Source: Henriciella sp.
GTDB lineage: Bacteria; Pseudomonadota; Alphaproteobacteria; Caulobacterales; Hyphomonadaceae
Direction of reading: 5' to 3'
DNA: 64,000 nucleotides
Assembly (NCBI GenBank): GCA_017642885.1
Contig: JAEPOM010000007.1
Span: 62,418 to 126,417 of the forward strand
Under the pieces are notes generated by a model that had not been told where the DNA came from, did not search any database, and was given only the letters and a program-made list of their open reading frames with translations. Shown here one piece after another: positions 16,834 through 25,881 of the stretch. A program made the position numbers and the translations under genes. Each line of letters opens with the position of its first letter. Positions within the stretch are counted from its first letter, which is position 1.

Positions 16834-17310
16834 TCAGCCTGCCGATGTTGTAGTGTCGCTGACGATTTTCCAGTCACCGTCAATTTGTTTGAAGACCAGG
16901 GTGAACAGGCCCCATGGACGATCAGTCTCGCGCTCCAACGCCCAGCGGCCATGAACGACCGTAGCGTCCTGACCAAGAGGGTTGAACTCGAGCTCATCGA
17001 ACAGGAGTTGCCCCATCAATGCCCTGTTCGAATAACGTTCGTGATAGCGATCGCGGGTTTCCTGCCACCCATACGTTACCGTTCCGCCCGATGCGAATCT
17101 CAGCTCGGGTGAATTCCAGTAAGCACTCATGAACCCGTCGATATCGCCGCCGTTCCATGAGGCCTGCTGCTCTGTAAGCAATGCGAGGAGCTGGGCTTCA
17201 GCCGTCGGCGACGCTGGTGTTACCGTTACGGCGCTGTCTGATGGGATCGCCGCGCAGCCCGGAAACAATAATGCGAGCGCGCCTGCGACTAGGAGAGATT
17301 TATACTGCAT
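16834..17310 (-). CDS. Lipoprotein with a SnoaL/NTF2-like (DUF4440) domain
   Basis: A 158-residue protein with a type II signal: hydrophobic stretch then lipobox 'LFPGC' (Cys19), so it is probably lipid-anchored in the periplasm. The rest is a cone-shaped NTF2-like fold: 'LLALLTEQQASWNGGDIDGFMSAYW' is the typical first helices and 'WALFTLVFKQIDGDWKI' type strands close it. Such domains often bind or hydrolyse small molecules, or act as decoy folds. Operon with the VOC gene; divergent from the antiporter. Confidence 0.8.
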   Translation of the reverse strand: MQYKSLLVAGALALLFPGCAAIPSDSAVTVTPASPTAEAQLLALLTEQQASWNGGDIDGFMSAYWNSPELRFASGGTVTYGWQETRDRYHERYSNRALMGQLLFDELEFNPLGQDATVVHGRWALERETDRPWGLFTLVFKQIDGDWKIVSDTTTSAG

Positions 17311-17415
17311 TCGAGCTTGCTCCAGGGGTGTTCGGATACAGCGAAATCATTTACCCGGATGGACATCTTGGCAAGGGTATACATATAGGCGCCAAGCGAT
17401 TGGGAGCGAAAGCCG

Positions 17416-18444
17416 ATGATGATGACCATGCTGATCCTGGGCGGATTTCTGCTGCTATTTGCTGGTGGCGAAGCCTTGGTGCGCGGATCGGTCGGGATCG
17501 CCCGCAAAGCCGGTATGTCGGAACTGGTCATCGGATTGACGCTAGTCGGCTTCGGAACCAGCCTGCCAGAACTCGTCACCAGTCTCGAAGCTTTGCATGA
17601 AGGCGCGGTTGGGATCTCAATCGGGAATGTAATCGGCTCGAACGTCGCAAATATTATGCTCGTGATAGGCGCGGCCGCCTTTGTCCGGGCGATCATGACA
17701 AATCCAAAGGCGTTGATGCGCGACGGGCTGTTTATGGTTGCGGTTACAGTCGTTTTTGCCGTGGTGGTCTGGATGGATGCTTTCACTCGGCTGACAGGAA
17801 TTTTGTTCACCGTTTTGCTGGTCGCTTATCTGGTCGTTTCAGTTGTCCTGGACCGGAACGCCAATAGCGCCGCGGGCGGCATGCACCAGCATGAAGCCGA
17901 AGAGTTCGATGCCAATGATCCGATCTGGCTGTCCCTCCTGATGACCGCGGGCGGCATAGCGGGTGTTATATTTGGGGCAAAGTTTCTGGTCGAGGGCGGG
18001 TCCGACGCGGCGCGGCTATTCAACGTTCCGGAAACGGTGATCGGAATTTCGATTGTCGCAATCGGCACAAGTCTCCCGGAACTTGTCACGTCCATCGTGG
18101 CGGCCCGAAAGGGCAAAGCCGACGTGGCGCTGGGCAATGTGCTCGGATCCAATGTGTTCAATATTCTGGGTATTCTCGGAATCTCGGCAATTGTTTATCC
18201 GTTCTCGCTGGTCGAAACGGGCGCTGCAAATGTCCCGCTGGAAGTTGCTGCCATGCAGTTCGGTCAGGCCGCGAGCATGGTCACTTGGACGGATATGGGT
18301 GCGATATTCCTATCACTCGTCCTGCTCTTTGTTTTTGCTTTTACCGGGCGCAAGATTGCGCGCTGGGAAGGCGGAATACTGCTCTCAGCCTATTTGCTTT
18401 ATATGGGCCTGCGCTTCGACCTGATCCCGACCTTTGGAGGCTGA
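17416..18444 (+). CDS. Calcium/sodium antiporter (CaCA family)
   Basis: A 342-residue inner-membrane protein with about ten hydrophobic helices. The two inverted alpha-repeats are unmistakable: '[15 protein letters not shown]' (about residues 49-63) and '[16 protein letters not shown]' (about 216-231), each followed by 'GNVIGSN' or 'GNVLGSN'. The acidic residues in the repeats bind Na+ and Ca2+, exporting calcium against sodium. It resembles YrbG-type exchangers. It ends 1 bp before the queF GTG start, so the two genes look coupled. Confidence 0.93.
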   Translation: MMMTMLILGGFLLLFAGGEALVRGSVGIARKAGMSELVIGLTLVGFGTSLPELVTSLEALHEGAVGISIGNVIGSNVANIMLVIGAAAFVRAIMTNPKALMRDGLFMVAVTVVFAVVVWMDAFTRLTGILFTVLLVAYLVVSVVLDRNANSAAGGMHQHEAEEFDANDPIWLSLLMTAGGIAGVIFGAKFLVEGGSDAARLFNVPETVIGISIVAIGTSLPELVTSIVAARKGKADVALGNVLGSNVFNILGILGISAIVYPFSLVETGAANVPLEVAAMQFGQAASMVTWTDMGAIFLSLVLLFVFAFTGRKIARWEGGILLSAYLLYMGLRFDLIPTFGG

Positions 18445-18445
18445 T

Positions 18446-18913
18446 GTGGCGGACAAGGACATCTATTCCGATCTCGACCAATTGGGGCAACAGAGCGCTG
18501 CGCCGACCTCACCCGATGAGGCGAAGCTCGAGCGGGTACAGAACCCGCATCCTGACACGCTATATCTGACGCGGTTCGTCTGCCCGGAATTCACGTCGCT
18601 CTGCCCGGTCACGGGCCAGCCCGATTTCGCCCACCTTGTGATTGATTACGCGCCGAGCAATTGGTTAGTGGAGAGTAAGAGCCTAAAGCTCTTCCTGACC
18701 AGTTTTCGCAATCATGGCAGCTTCCATGAGGACTGTACCCTCAAGGTGGGAAAAGAGATCGCTTCATTGCTGTCACCGCGCTGGCTGCGGATAAGTGGTT
18801 ATTGGTATCCGCGCGGCGGCATTCCGATTGATGTATTCTGGCAGACCGGCGATGTTCCGGATGGCCTTTACGTTCCCGATACGGGTGTTGCGCCTTATCG
18901 TGGACGGGGCTAG
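18446..18913 (+). CDS. queF: NADPH-dependent preQ1 synthase QueF (unimodular)
   Basis: Reduces preQ0 to preQ1 in queuosine biosynthesis, cytosolic. 155 residues, the single-domain (YkvM-like) form. The catalytic Cys is in '[14 protein letters not shown]', and the QueF NADPH motif follows at '[20 protein letters not shown]'. The start is GTG at 18446 with GGAGG at 18435-18439; an in-frame TTG four codons earlier would overlap that ribosome site. No preQ1 riboswitch is seen upstream; the gene sits directly behind the antiporter. Confidence 0.95.
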   Translation: MADKDIYSDLDQLGQQSAAPTSPDEAKLERVQNPHPDTLYLTRFVCPEFTSLCPVTGQPDFAHLVIDYAPSNWLVESKSLKLFLTSFRNHGSFHEDCTLKVGKEIASLLSPRWLRISGYWYPRGGIPIDVFWQTGDVPDGLYVPDTGVAPYRGRG

Positions 18914-18974
18914 CGCTCTGATTAAGCTGGGCTTACTCAGATTGAGTTCAGCTTAGACCCGATACAGCATCCAC

Positions 18975-19721
18975 ATGAAATGGCTGATTTCTCTTTTCCT
19001 GGCATCACTGCTCGGCAGCGCGGCGAGCGCGCAAACTCCAATGTGTGAAAAGATCGAGGCGGCATGCGTGCTCGACGCGGCCTGGAGCGCGGCTCTGGTG
19101 TTGCCGGAAGAGAAGCGAACAAGGCTGACATCCGCGTTCCTGGAGACCGCTAGCAATTCTGGCGATCCGGCTCTGGTAGAGTATTGGGAAGCACGCCTGC
19201 AGGAGACGGCAGGTCAGGTAGAAACCTATCCAGATTTTGGCTGGCAAAAAGCCGAGCCCTTATTGCAAGCAGGCGGAACGGCGCGCCTGATTCAAGTTGC
19301 GAAAGATCGCGCTGAGCCACTGAATTTTGGCCGCGCTGATGCACTGCTTTCTGCCGGCAAACGCTTGATAACCGACGATGCATCGGGTTCGGAGGCGCTT
19401 AATGACGCTTTGCTGGACCTCACACGATCCTCCTCCTCGTTTGAAAAGCCTAACCTCGCGCATGCAGCTGCCGAGCTTGCCATGGCGCGCTGTGATCGCG
19501 AGCGGTTTGAAAAAGCGCTGCTCTACACCGATGCGCCAGGCAATCTGCGCTACTCGATCTGGCGTGTCCGGATCGATGGAAATGTGCTCGGCCTGCTGTC
19601 CCGCATTCGCGAGATCAGTAGCGACGAGGATACACGCGAAGTGCGCCGCGTTCTGGAAGGCTATCGCGCTATTCAGGAATTAGGCTACTGCGATGCGCGG
19701 AAAGACCAGATTGGCGGCTGA
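18975..19721 (+). CDS. Secreted protein of unknown function with helical repeats
   Basis: A 248-residue protein with a Sec signal (1-19, ending 'GSAASAQ'). The mature part is alpha-helical with a few Cys ('CEKIEAACVL', 'ARCDRERF', 'GYCDARK'); spacing resembles degenerate TPR-like repeats. I do not recognise a family. Upstream is queF (62 bp), downstream the DUF2270 gene (24 bp). Confidence 0.7.
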   Translation: MKWLISLFLASLLGSAASAQTPMCEKIEAACVLDAAWSAALVLPEEKRTRLTSAFLETASNSGDPALVEYWEARLQETAGQVETYPDFGWQKAEPLLQAGGTARLIQVAKDRAEPLNFGRADALLSAGKRLITDDASGSEALNDALLDLTRSSSSFEKPNLAHAAAELAMARCDRERFEKALLYTDAPGNLRYSIWRVRIDGNVLGLLSRIREISSDEDTREVRRVLEGYRAIQELGYCDARKDQIGG

Positions 19722-19744
19722 CCGATTCAGCGTATAGCTAAGTC

Positions 19745-20455
19745 ATGATGGATCCGAATGATGACCCGCCTGAAGCGATAAATGGCAGCGCCGAAATTGG
19801 CGCGCTTGCGCACTTGTATCGCGCGGAGGTCTATCGTTCGACGATCTGGCGGCAGCGCCTCGACATGACGACAAACTGGGCGGTGGTCTCCACGGGGATC
19901 GCTTTCTCGGTCAGCTTTGCGAATGAGCAGGCCTCGCCGCTCCCCATCGTGCTGGTGGGCTTGCTCTCGGCAATGTTCCTGATTCTGGAGGCACGCCGCT
20001 ACCGTTATTTCTATGTCTGGAAATTCCGGGCGCGTATGATCGAGATCACCAATTACGTCCCTATCCTGCGCGGCCAGGGCGCTCAGATTGCCATGGACAA
20101 GGGAACGGCGCTTTCGGACGATTATTTACGCCCGCGCCACCGTATCTCCACCATGCGCGCTGTCGGGCGTCGGCTGCGCCGCAACTATGGCTGGCTGTTT
20201 CTGATCCAGGGCGCGGCCTATTACGCCAAGATCGGTATGCACCCAACAGATGTCGGCTCGGTGGAAGAGTTCCTGTATCGCGCGCATATCGGTCCGATAC
20301 CCGGCTGGTTAGCTTTGATCGCCGGCGTGATGTTCCATCTCTCATGGATGGCCTTCGCCTATTATACTTGGCGTCTGGAAAAGGCGGACAAGCGCATTAC
20401 TGCGGACTATCTCGATCCGGAGCTGGCGTCTGGCGTTGCGGACGAAAAAACCTGA
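19745..20455 (+). CDS. DUF2270 family membrane protein
   Basis: A 236-residue protein. The N-terminal 'ALAHLYRAEVYRSTIWRQRLD' leads into two hydrophobic segments (about 48-65 and 68-85), then a soluble stretch including 'YVWKFRARMIEITNYVPILRG', and a last membrane segment at about 190-212. This matches the DUF2270 family of bacterial and archaeal membrane proteins with unknown role. It starts with two adjacent ATG codons. Confidence 0.85.
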   Translation: MMDPNDDPPEAINGSAEIGALAHLYRAEVYRSTIWRQRLDMTTNWAVVSTGIAFSVSFANEQASPLPIVLVGLLSAMFLILEARRYRYFYVWKFRARMIEITNYVPILRGQGAQIAMDKGTALSDDYLRPRHRISTMRAVGRRLRRNYGWLFLIQGAAYYAKIGMHPTDVGSVEEFLYRAHIGPIPGWLALIAGVMFHLSWMAFAYYTWRLEKADKRITADYLDPELASGVADEKT

Positions 20456-20476
20456 TTACGGGTGAAACCGTGACGG

Positions 20477-20998
20477 TCAGCGAGCCGTCGCATCGTTAGG
20501 ACCGCCAACATTCCCGCTATCGCACTGATAGCCAATATACCAGGCAACGGCACCGGCATCATTTGTTACCGCGCCATGGAAGACTTTGCATGTGCCATTG
20601 CCATTGAGGACGGCTATCACGTCTGCGCACTTCATTTTCGATGCGTTCACCGATCCGAAATCTGCGGACTCAAACTGAATATAGTCGAAATCTTTCTTGG
20701 CTTTCTTTTCGATATTCATCGTCTTACTCGCGCCAGCGACGATATCGAGTTTATTGCCCGTCTTGTCATTACTCGAGTCTTTCGCTTTCACCGTAACGGT
20801 CTGCGCAGACGAGGTTTGATTCAGGTTCGAGTCGCCATCGGATCCACCAGAATCGCCCGTTCTGTTCTTGAACTTGATGTTGCAATTGCCGCCATTGATC
20901 CAGCAATTGGTTTCCGTGATGTCGCACGACGCGGCGGCGACTGGGCCGATCGGGAGGCTGGCGATTGCCAGACCGGCTATGCAGATCGTGCGCTTCAT
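20477..20998 (-). CDS. Secreted Cys-containing protein, unknown (first of a pair)
   Basis: A 173-residue exported protein with a signal peptide (1-22, 'PVAAASC'). The mature part has six to seven Cys, a Ser/Asp/Gly-rich spacer (about 46-58, 'TGDSGGSDGDSNLNQ') and beta-rich segments. I know of no matching family. Together with the adjacent 155-residue exported protein (36 bp upstream on the same strand) it looks like a small two-gene operon of extracellular or periplasmic proteins. Confidence 0.7.
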   Translation of the reverse strand: MKRTICIAGLAIASLPIGPVAAASCDITETNCWINGGNCNIKFKNRTGDSGGSDGDSNLNQTSSAQTVTVKAKDSSNDKTGNKLDIVAGASKTMNIEKKAKKDFDYIQFESADFGSVNASKMKCADVIAVLNGNGTCKVFHGAVTNDAGAVAWYIGYQCDSGNVGGPNDATAR

Positions 20999-21034
20999 TT
21001 ATCTGGCTCCTTTGCGTGATAACTTGATCGAGGC

Positions 21035-21502
21035 TTATTCGGCGCAATAATCAGAGTTGCCTTTGAATCTGGTATCAGGCGTGTAGTACTCGTTCTTGTC
21101 CTTCACATTTTCACAGCGATTGTTGTTGGCCGTCGTTCCGTACATCTGGAGCCACCAGATCGCGTTGCTGTCTTCGTCGTAAATGTGTTTGCGGTCTTTC
21201 TTGCAGTTCTTGTTCTCGCCCGACTCAATCTTGGCGATAATCCAGACCTCCGAACCGGTTGGCACGCGGCCATCCTTTTGCAGGTCGTAGCACCAGGCTT
21301 CACCTTTTCCGATTTTTGCACCGATCTTCTTGGAATAGGTCTCGCCTTCCGGCGTTTTCCAATGCAGCATGATCGGATCGACATTGTACCAGCCGCCATC
21401 AAAGAGCGTGATGTAGCGGAGTTTCATGTCCTCAGCGACGCTTGCCGGTGCCAATGTTGCTGCGGCGAGTAGGCCGAGGCCAATCAGTCGAGAAAGCCGC
21501 AT
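21035..21502 (-). CDS. Secreted Cys-containing protein, unknown (second of a pair)
   Basis: A 155-residue protein with a signal peptide (1-23, 'APASVAED') and a beta-rich, aromatic mature part ('LRYITLFDGGWYNVDPIMLHW') with four Cys ('WCYD', 'NCKK', 'RCEN', 'YCAE'). It has many Lys/Glu/Asn, suggesting a stable soluble exoprotein. No recognised family. First gene of the two-gene run. Confidence 0.7.
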   Translation of the reverse strand: MRLSRLIGLGLLAAATLAPASVAEDMKLRYITLFDGGWYNVDPIMLHWKTPEGETYSKKIGAKIGKGEAWCYDLQKDGRVPTGSEVWIIAKIESGENKNCKKDRKHIYDEDSNAIWWLQMYGTTANNNRCENVKDKNEYYTPDTRFKGNSDYCAE

Positions 21503-21686
21503 CGTCGGGTCTCCTTTGTGCTGGTGCGATCCAAGCAGCGCCGGTCGCGCGCCACTACTGTCAGATCTGCCAGCGGAGATGACTCAATTGGCTTGCTCTT
21601 CCCGGTCCCTTCCTGTATGTCCGCGCTTTCCGAGATTCAGGGCCGGTCAGTAATCGTCCCGCAACAGACTCAAAGAGGCACCCGCG

Positions 21687-21905
21687 ATGAAAGCCGAAGG
21701 CCATCCAGACTATCACTTCATCACTGTCGTCATGACTGACGGCACTGAGTACCAGACCCGTTCAACTTGGGGCAGCGAAGGCGACAAGCTCGTCCTCGAC
21801 ATCGATTCCAGCTCTCACCCAGCCTGGACCGGTGACCGCAATGCGAACCTTGATCGCGGTGGCCGCGTGTCTCGCTTCAAAGACAAGTTCAAAGGCTTCA
21901 TGTAA
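21687..21905 (+). CDS. rpmE: 50S ribosomal protein L31
   Basis: A 72-residue L31: '[25 protein letters not shown]' and '[17 protein letters not shown]' are typical of alphaproteobacteria. The Cys residues that bind zinc in C+ L31 are absent, so this is the zinc-free form. SD AGAGG lies before the ATG. A strong terminator follows. Confidence 0.95.
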   Translation: MKAEGHPDYHFITVVMTDGTEYQTRSTWGSEGDKLVLDIDSSSHPAWTGDRNANLDRGGRVSRFKDKFKGFM

Positions 21906-21928
21906 GCCGCTCGCCTTTTGGCGAAACG

Positions 21929-21966
21929 AAAAAGCCCGCGCCGAAAGGTGCGGGCTTTTGTTTTGT
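21929..21966 (+). terminator. Rho-independent terminator between rpmE and the amidohydrolase gene
   Basis: Stem AAAGCCCGC/GCGGGCTTT (21931-21939 with 21950-21958) followed by T-rich TTTTGTTTTG; the mirror A-run on the left lets it work on the minus strand as well, ending the amidohydrolase transcript. Confidence 0.88.
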
Positions 21967-21994
21967 GGGATATCAAGCTCTTGGCTCAATCAGC

Positions 21995-24058
21995 TTATGG
22001 CAATTCCATCGCCGGTGGCTCGATGAAGGGTTTGATGCCGAAGGCTGGATAGATTTCGCTTGGAAAATAGACCGTCCCGTCCTTGACCACCATCGAGATG
22101 GTTTTGATGGCTTTCAAATCTTCGGTCGGATCGCCTGGGATCAGGAAGAAGTCTGCAAACTTTCCTTCTTCGATCGATCCTAGCTGTTCAGACTGCCCGA
22201 CATAATCGGCCATGCCATAAGTGGCCCAGGCGAGAATCTCAGGCGCCGTCATGCCGACATTCTGGTACAGTTCCAGTTCGCGGTGATAGACGAACGAGCC
22301 GCCCATGTCCGTGCCGGGGACAAGCATAATTCCCGCTTCGCGCATCGCTGTGACAGTTTCGATGATCTTGTCGAAGGCTTGATAATAGGCTTCGTCGTCG
22401 CCGGGAGCTGAGACGTCTGACCAGGCGGTTTTCGCACTGCGTTGTTCGCCGACTGGCATGTGATCGATATAGTCGACGACCCCGGCACGAACTTCTCCAT
22501 TGCGAGAGCGCAGGAGCGCTTCGTGAATGGCAAGCGTCGGGTCAATTGATGTTCCGTTCGCCGCCATCGCATCGATTGTCGCCTGGACCCGTGGCTCCTG
22601 GATATCGAGGGCTGGTAGCCGTTTCAGCGCGGTCAGGCGAAGCAGCGTGCGCGTATCCTCGCCGTCCTCCAGAACCCATCCCAGCATCACCTGGTTGATG
22701 TGAGTCATCTCGTCATAACCGGCCGCAATCATCTGATCCGCGTTTGAGAAGGCGGGCACGTGTCCAGCCACACGCAAACCGAGCGTCCTGGCCTCTTCGA
22801 TCATGGCCGAGACCCATTCGCCTTTCATTGAGTTGTAGATCTTGATCTGGTGGAACTCGCCATTTCCGTATCTCCGAACCGCTTCGATCGCTTCCTCCTC
22901 TGAAGAGACGAGTTCTCCATTGTTCGAGCTGAAAGGGCTCTTTCCTTCGATGAAGCCGCTTCGGATAATGCGGGGTCCTGCAAGCCGGCCGGATTCGATT
23001 TTGTCGATCAACTCACCCAGAACATCATTGGAATTGCCCATGTCCCGAACTGAGGTGACGCCTGCAGCGATGTTCAGCAGAGCGCTGTTCTGCCCGAGAT
23101 GGCCGTGCATTTCATACATCCCGGCAACCAGGGTCCCGCCTGCGCCGTCTATGATGGTCTCTGAACCCTGCCGTTCGCCCGGCGCTTGAATTGCGGTGAT
23201 GGTGTTATCTTCGAAGACCACGGAAACCGGCTCAGTGAGGGCTTCACTCTGCGGGTCAAAAACGCGGACATTGTCGACCCGGACCGGGCCATCAAAGTTA
23301 CGCGCGACGCTGGCTTGAATGTCTTCAAAGCGCTGCGCTGAATATTCGACAGCGCGTGCCCTGAGGGCCTCGTCGTCGCCTTCATGTCCGGCTTTCAGCA
23401 CCGAAAAGCGGGGCGTAATCAGCCCGACATAGGTATTTTCCGCATCAAGCAAGATATACGTTGGGTTGAGACTGATGCCGGAAAGCGCGTACGCGGTGAG
23501 CGCTTCCTCGCCGTTCGGCCCTGACGCGTTGAGGGTTTCAACTTCGGTCAGCTGAAGCGTGCCACCGGGAAGAACGTCAATCGCCTGGTCATCATCTGCG
23601 AGCAATGCCCTGGCATAAAGCCACAGACCGTACGGACTGGCATTCTGAGCAACATAAAGCGCGGGGCTATCAAGATCCGCCTCTCCCGTGCCGGTGGAAT
23701 CGATCCAGGTCGCCGCCGAGCCGTCCAGTATGAAGCTCTCATCGACCTTGTTTCCAAATGTCGTGGCCCCTTGCACGCGCCAGTCTGTCGGAAAACCTGA
23801 CTCGTCCAGGCTGATCGTCTCGCTGATCGTTGGTCCGCGGCCATTGTTTCGGAATTCGTAATCGATCACCGTCTGGCCAGATGTGTGGTCCACGGACATT
23901 GCGCCGATCTCGGTCCCGGCAACTTGGACGACGAAACTCTCAGTTCCGGAGAGAGAGGGAAGTGCCGCCGTCGCGTCCGTATCGGGCTCTGGGGCGGCGC
24001 AACCTGCGAGGCTCAATCCGATTAATAATGCTGAACTCAGCGCGTATCGTAATGTCAT
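21995..24058 (-). CDS. Lipoprotein amidohydrolase family enzyme
   Basis: A 687-residue protein with a lipobox 'SLAGC' (Cys19), so probably a periplasmic lipoprotein. Residues about 40-280 form a beta-rich domain of unknown role; the rest is an amidohydrolase-type TIM barrel. The metal-binding HxH is 'YEMHGHLG', further ligands are His in 'VAGHVPA' and 'MTHINQ', and Asp in 'LVPGTDMGGS'. A 'HQIKIYNSM' Lys could be the carboxylated bridging residue. Substrate unknown (imidazolonepropionase-like or dipeptidase-like are possible). Confidence 0.85.
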   Translation of the reverse strand: MTLRYALSSALLIGLSLAGCAAPEPDTDATAALPSLSGTESFVVQVAGTEIGAMSVDHTSGQTVIDYEFRNNGRGPTISETISLDESGFPTDWRVQGATTFGNKVDESFILDGSAATWIDSTGTGEADLDSPALYVAQNASPYGLWLYARALLADDDQAIDVLPGGTLQLTEVETLNASGPNGEEALTAYALSGISLNPTYILLDAENTYVGLITPRFSVLKAGHEGDDEALRARAVEYSAQRFEDIQASVARNFDGPVRVDNVRVFDPQSEALTEPVSVVFEDNTITAIQAPGERQGSETIIDGAGGTLVAGMYEMHGHLGQNSALLNIAAGVTSVRDMGNSNDVLGELIDKIESGRLAGPRIIRSGFIEGKSPFSSNNGELVSSEEEAIEAVRRYGNGEFHQIKIYNSMKGEWVSAMIEEARTLGLRVAGHVPAFSNADQMIAAGYDEMTHINQVMLGWVLEDGEDTRTLLRLTALKRLPALDIQEPRVQATIDAMAANGTSIDPTLAIHEALLRSRNGEVRAGVVDYIDHMPVGEQRSAKTAWSDVSAPGDDEAYYQAFDKIIETVTAMREAGIMLVPGTDMGGSFVYHRELELYQNVGMTAPEILAWATYGMADYVGQSEQLGSIEEGKFADFFLIPGDPTEDLKAIKTISMVVKDGTVYFPSEIYPAFGIKPFIEPPAMELP

Positions 24059-24191
24059 TCTTATCCTCCCGTTTCGACCGGGCTTAGAGGGAATTCCGGA
24101 TCAGGCGCAAGTTCTTTCGAGACCGCCTGAGCCATCGCTCATCAATCAAACGCCCGATCATACTTAAGACCACAGCTGTAGTCGAAATCTG

Positions 24192-24220
24192 TTGACTTAT
24201 TGTTTTTCGATATGTAGATA
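24192..24220 (+). promoter_or_regulatory. Possible promoter of the head-GIN gene
   Basis: TTGACT at 24192-24197 with TAGATA at 24215-24220 (17-nt spacer; the alternative TATGTA at 24211 gives only 13). The region is AT-rich. Confidence 0.4.
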
Positions 24221-24270
24221 GGGCGAGCGTTCAGGATCACATTGTCAGTTTCTCTTTGGAGTAGAAAACC

Positions 24271-24969
24271 ATGATCCGTACTTTAACTGCCGCCAGCCTG
24301 GTCGCACTGGGCCTTGTCGGGGCCGCCAGCGCGGAAACCCGCACATTTGATGTCGGCGCGTTCAACAATATTGATATTTCCGCTGGCCTGGATCTCGAGT
24401 TCACGGCCGGAGAGGCTCAATCGATTTCGGTCGAAAACGCGAAAGGCGACTTCAGTGATATCGAAGTCATCGTGCGCGGCGATACACTTGTTCTGAAGCG
24501 CAAGAAAAACATGAACTGGGGCTGGAATCGTAAGCGGCTGCGCTACGGCATTACCGTCTCAGCGCCGCAAATCTCCGGACTTGAAGCCTCCTCAGGATCC
24601 GACGTTTCTGGTCGCAATATGAGCGGCAGCGAAATCCGGATCGATGTGTCCTCCGGCGCCGATGTCACTGTCGCAGGCGTTGATGGCGGTACGGTTGTCA
24701 TCGAAACGTCCAGCGGCTCTGATGCCAGCGTTTCAGGCACCTGCGTCACAGTGCGTGCAGACTCGTCGTCTGGCTCTGATCTCGATGCCCGTGACCTCCG
24801 GTGTGAGAACGGCTTTGCCGATGCTTCAAGCGGCTCTGACATTTCGATCCATGTTACCGGGAGCGTTGACGCTGACGCGTCCAGCGGCGCCGATGTCGAC
24901 GTCTATGGCAGCCCGACCGATGTTCAATCTGACAAGTCGAGCGGTGGCTCGGTGTCGATTCGCGGTTAG
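24271..24969 (+). CDS. Secreted head-GIN domain protein (DUF2807)
   Basis: A 232-residue exported protein with signal peptide (1-21, 'LGLVGAASAE'). The 'TFDVGAFNNIDISAGLDLEF' start and the following beta-helix match the head-GIN/DUF2807 domain (GIN head of auto-transporter adhesin-like proteins). Residues about 110-230 contain six to seven copies of an 'SSG[SA]D' rung at roughly 15-residue spacing, the turns of a parallel beta-helix. Likely a cell-surface or periplasmic binding protein. SD GGAG precedes the ATG. Convergent with PPK2, 3 bp apart. Confidence 0.88.
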   Translation: MIRTLTAASLVALGLVGAASAETRTFDVGAFNNIDISAGLDLEFTAGEAQSISVENAKGDFSDIEVIVRGDTLVLKRKKNMNWGWNRKRLRYGITVSAPQISGLEASSGSDVSGRNMSGSEIRIDVSSGADVTVAGVDGGTVVIETSSGSDASVSGTCVTVRADSSSGSDLDARDLRCENGFADASSGSDISIHVTGSVDADASSGADVDVYGSPTDVQSDKSSGGSVSIRG

Positions 24970-24972
24970 GCG

Positions 24973-25800
24973 TCAGCTGAAGTCATAGTCTTCCATCTTT
25001 AAGCCTGGATCAGGCCAGGAGAGATCCATCTCCTCCAGCGTGCCGCGAACGATCCGGGCGATCATGGCGTTTCGCCGGGTTCGGCTATCCGCCGGAACGA
25101 TGTACCAAGGCGCATGCTCGGTGGAGCAGCGCTGGATGGCTGTTTCATACGCGCCCATAAAGTCTGGCCAGAGCTTGCGATCTTCGAGATCCCCTGGATT
25201 GAACTTCCAGCGCTTGTGCTCTTCTGTGATGCGCTCTTTGAGCCGGATACCTTGTTCTTCATAACCAACATTGAGCATGAATTTGAGAATGGTCACACCA
25301 TTCTCGGTCAGGTGTTTTTCGAACTGATTGATCTGATCGTAGCGTTGCTCGATTCTCTCATCTGGCGCAAAACCGCGAACCTTAACGACGAGCACGTCCT
25401 CATAATGCGAGCGATCAAACACGCCAATCCGGCCCTTGCGTGGCACGGCTTCGTGGATCCGCCATAGATAGTCGTGCGCGAGTTCCGTTTTGCTCGGCGC
25501 CTTGAAGGCCTCGACTTGCATGCCAAGCGGGCTGGTGTCGGCAAAGACATTGCGGATCACACCGCTCTTGCCGGACGTGTCCATGCCTTGCAGGACGACC
25601 AACAAGGCGCGATCCCGCATGGCATAGAGCTTGTCCTGCAATTCATTGATCGCCGCCGCGTCCTTCTTCAGGCTGACGCGAGCATGCTTCTTGTCTGGGA
25701 AAAGCGACCGATCACCGGAATCACGCTTTGAGAGATCGAAAGGCTGATCGGGGGTGGCAACGAGTGTTTCGCGAACGGACGCAATAGAGGGCTGTGACAT
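24973..25800 (-). CDS. Polyphosphate kinase 2 family protein (PPK2)
   Basis: A 275-residue P-loop phosphotransferase that uses polyphosphate to phosphorylate nucleotides (or the reverse). Walker A is 'QGMDTSGKSG' at about residues 71-80; the catalytic block is 'FDRSHYED' at about 128-135; the arginine-rich 'ADSRTRRNAMIARIV' near the end is the lid. Class I-like by length. ATG at 25800 is chosen; AGAAGGA lies before it, and the upstream frame runs through the rpsD terminator. Polyphosphate is a plausible energy or phosphate store here. Confidence 0.92.
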   Translation of the reverse strand: MSQPSIASVRETLVATPDQPFDLSKRDSGDRSLFPDKKHARVSLKKDAAAINELQDKLYAMRDRALLVVLQGMDTSGKSGVIRNVFADTSPLGMQVEAFKAPSKTELAHDYLWRIHEAVPRKGRIGVFDRSHYEDVLVVKVRGFAPDERIEQRYDQINQFEKHLTENGVTILKFMLNVGYEEQGIRLKERITEEHKRWKFNPGDLEDRKLWPDFMGAYETAIQRCSTEHAPWYIVPADSRTRRNAMIARIVRGTLEEMDLSWPDPGLKMEDYDFS

Positions 25801-25824
25801 GGCCGATCCTTCTGAAGACAGGTA

Positions 25825-25856
25825 AGAAAAAAGCCGCGCCATGACAGCGCGGCTTG
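25825..25856 (-). terminator. Rho-independent terminator of rpsD
   Basis: On the minus strand, stem AAGCCGCGC/GCGCGGCTT followed by a T-rich run TTTTTTC, 26 bp after the rpsD stop codon. Confidence 0.88.
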
Positions 25857-25881
25857 GTTCTTTGTGCAAGCAGATGACTGC

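Noticed and set aside
18446-18480. preQ1 riboswitch before queF
   Set aside because: The gene starts 1 bp after the antiporter stop, so there is no leader to hold an aptamer.
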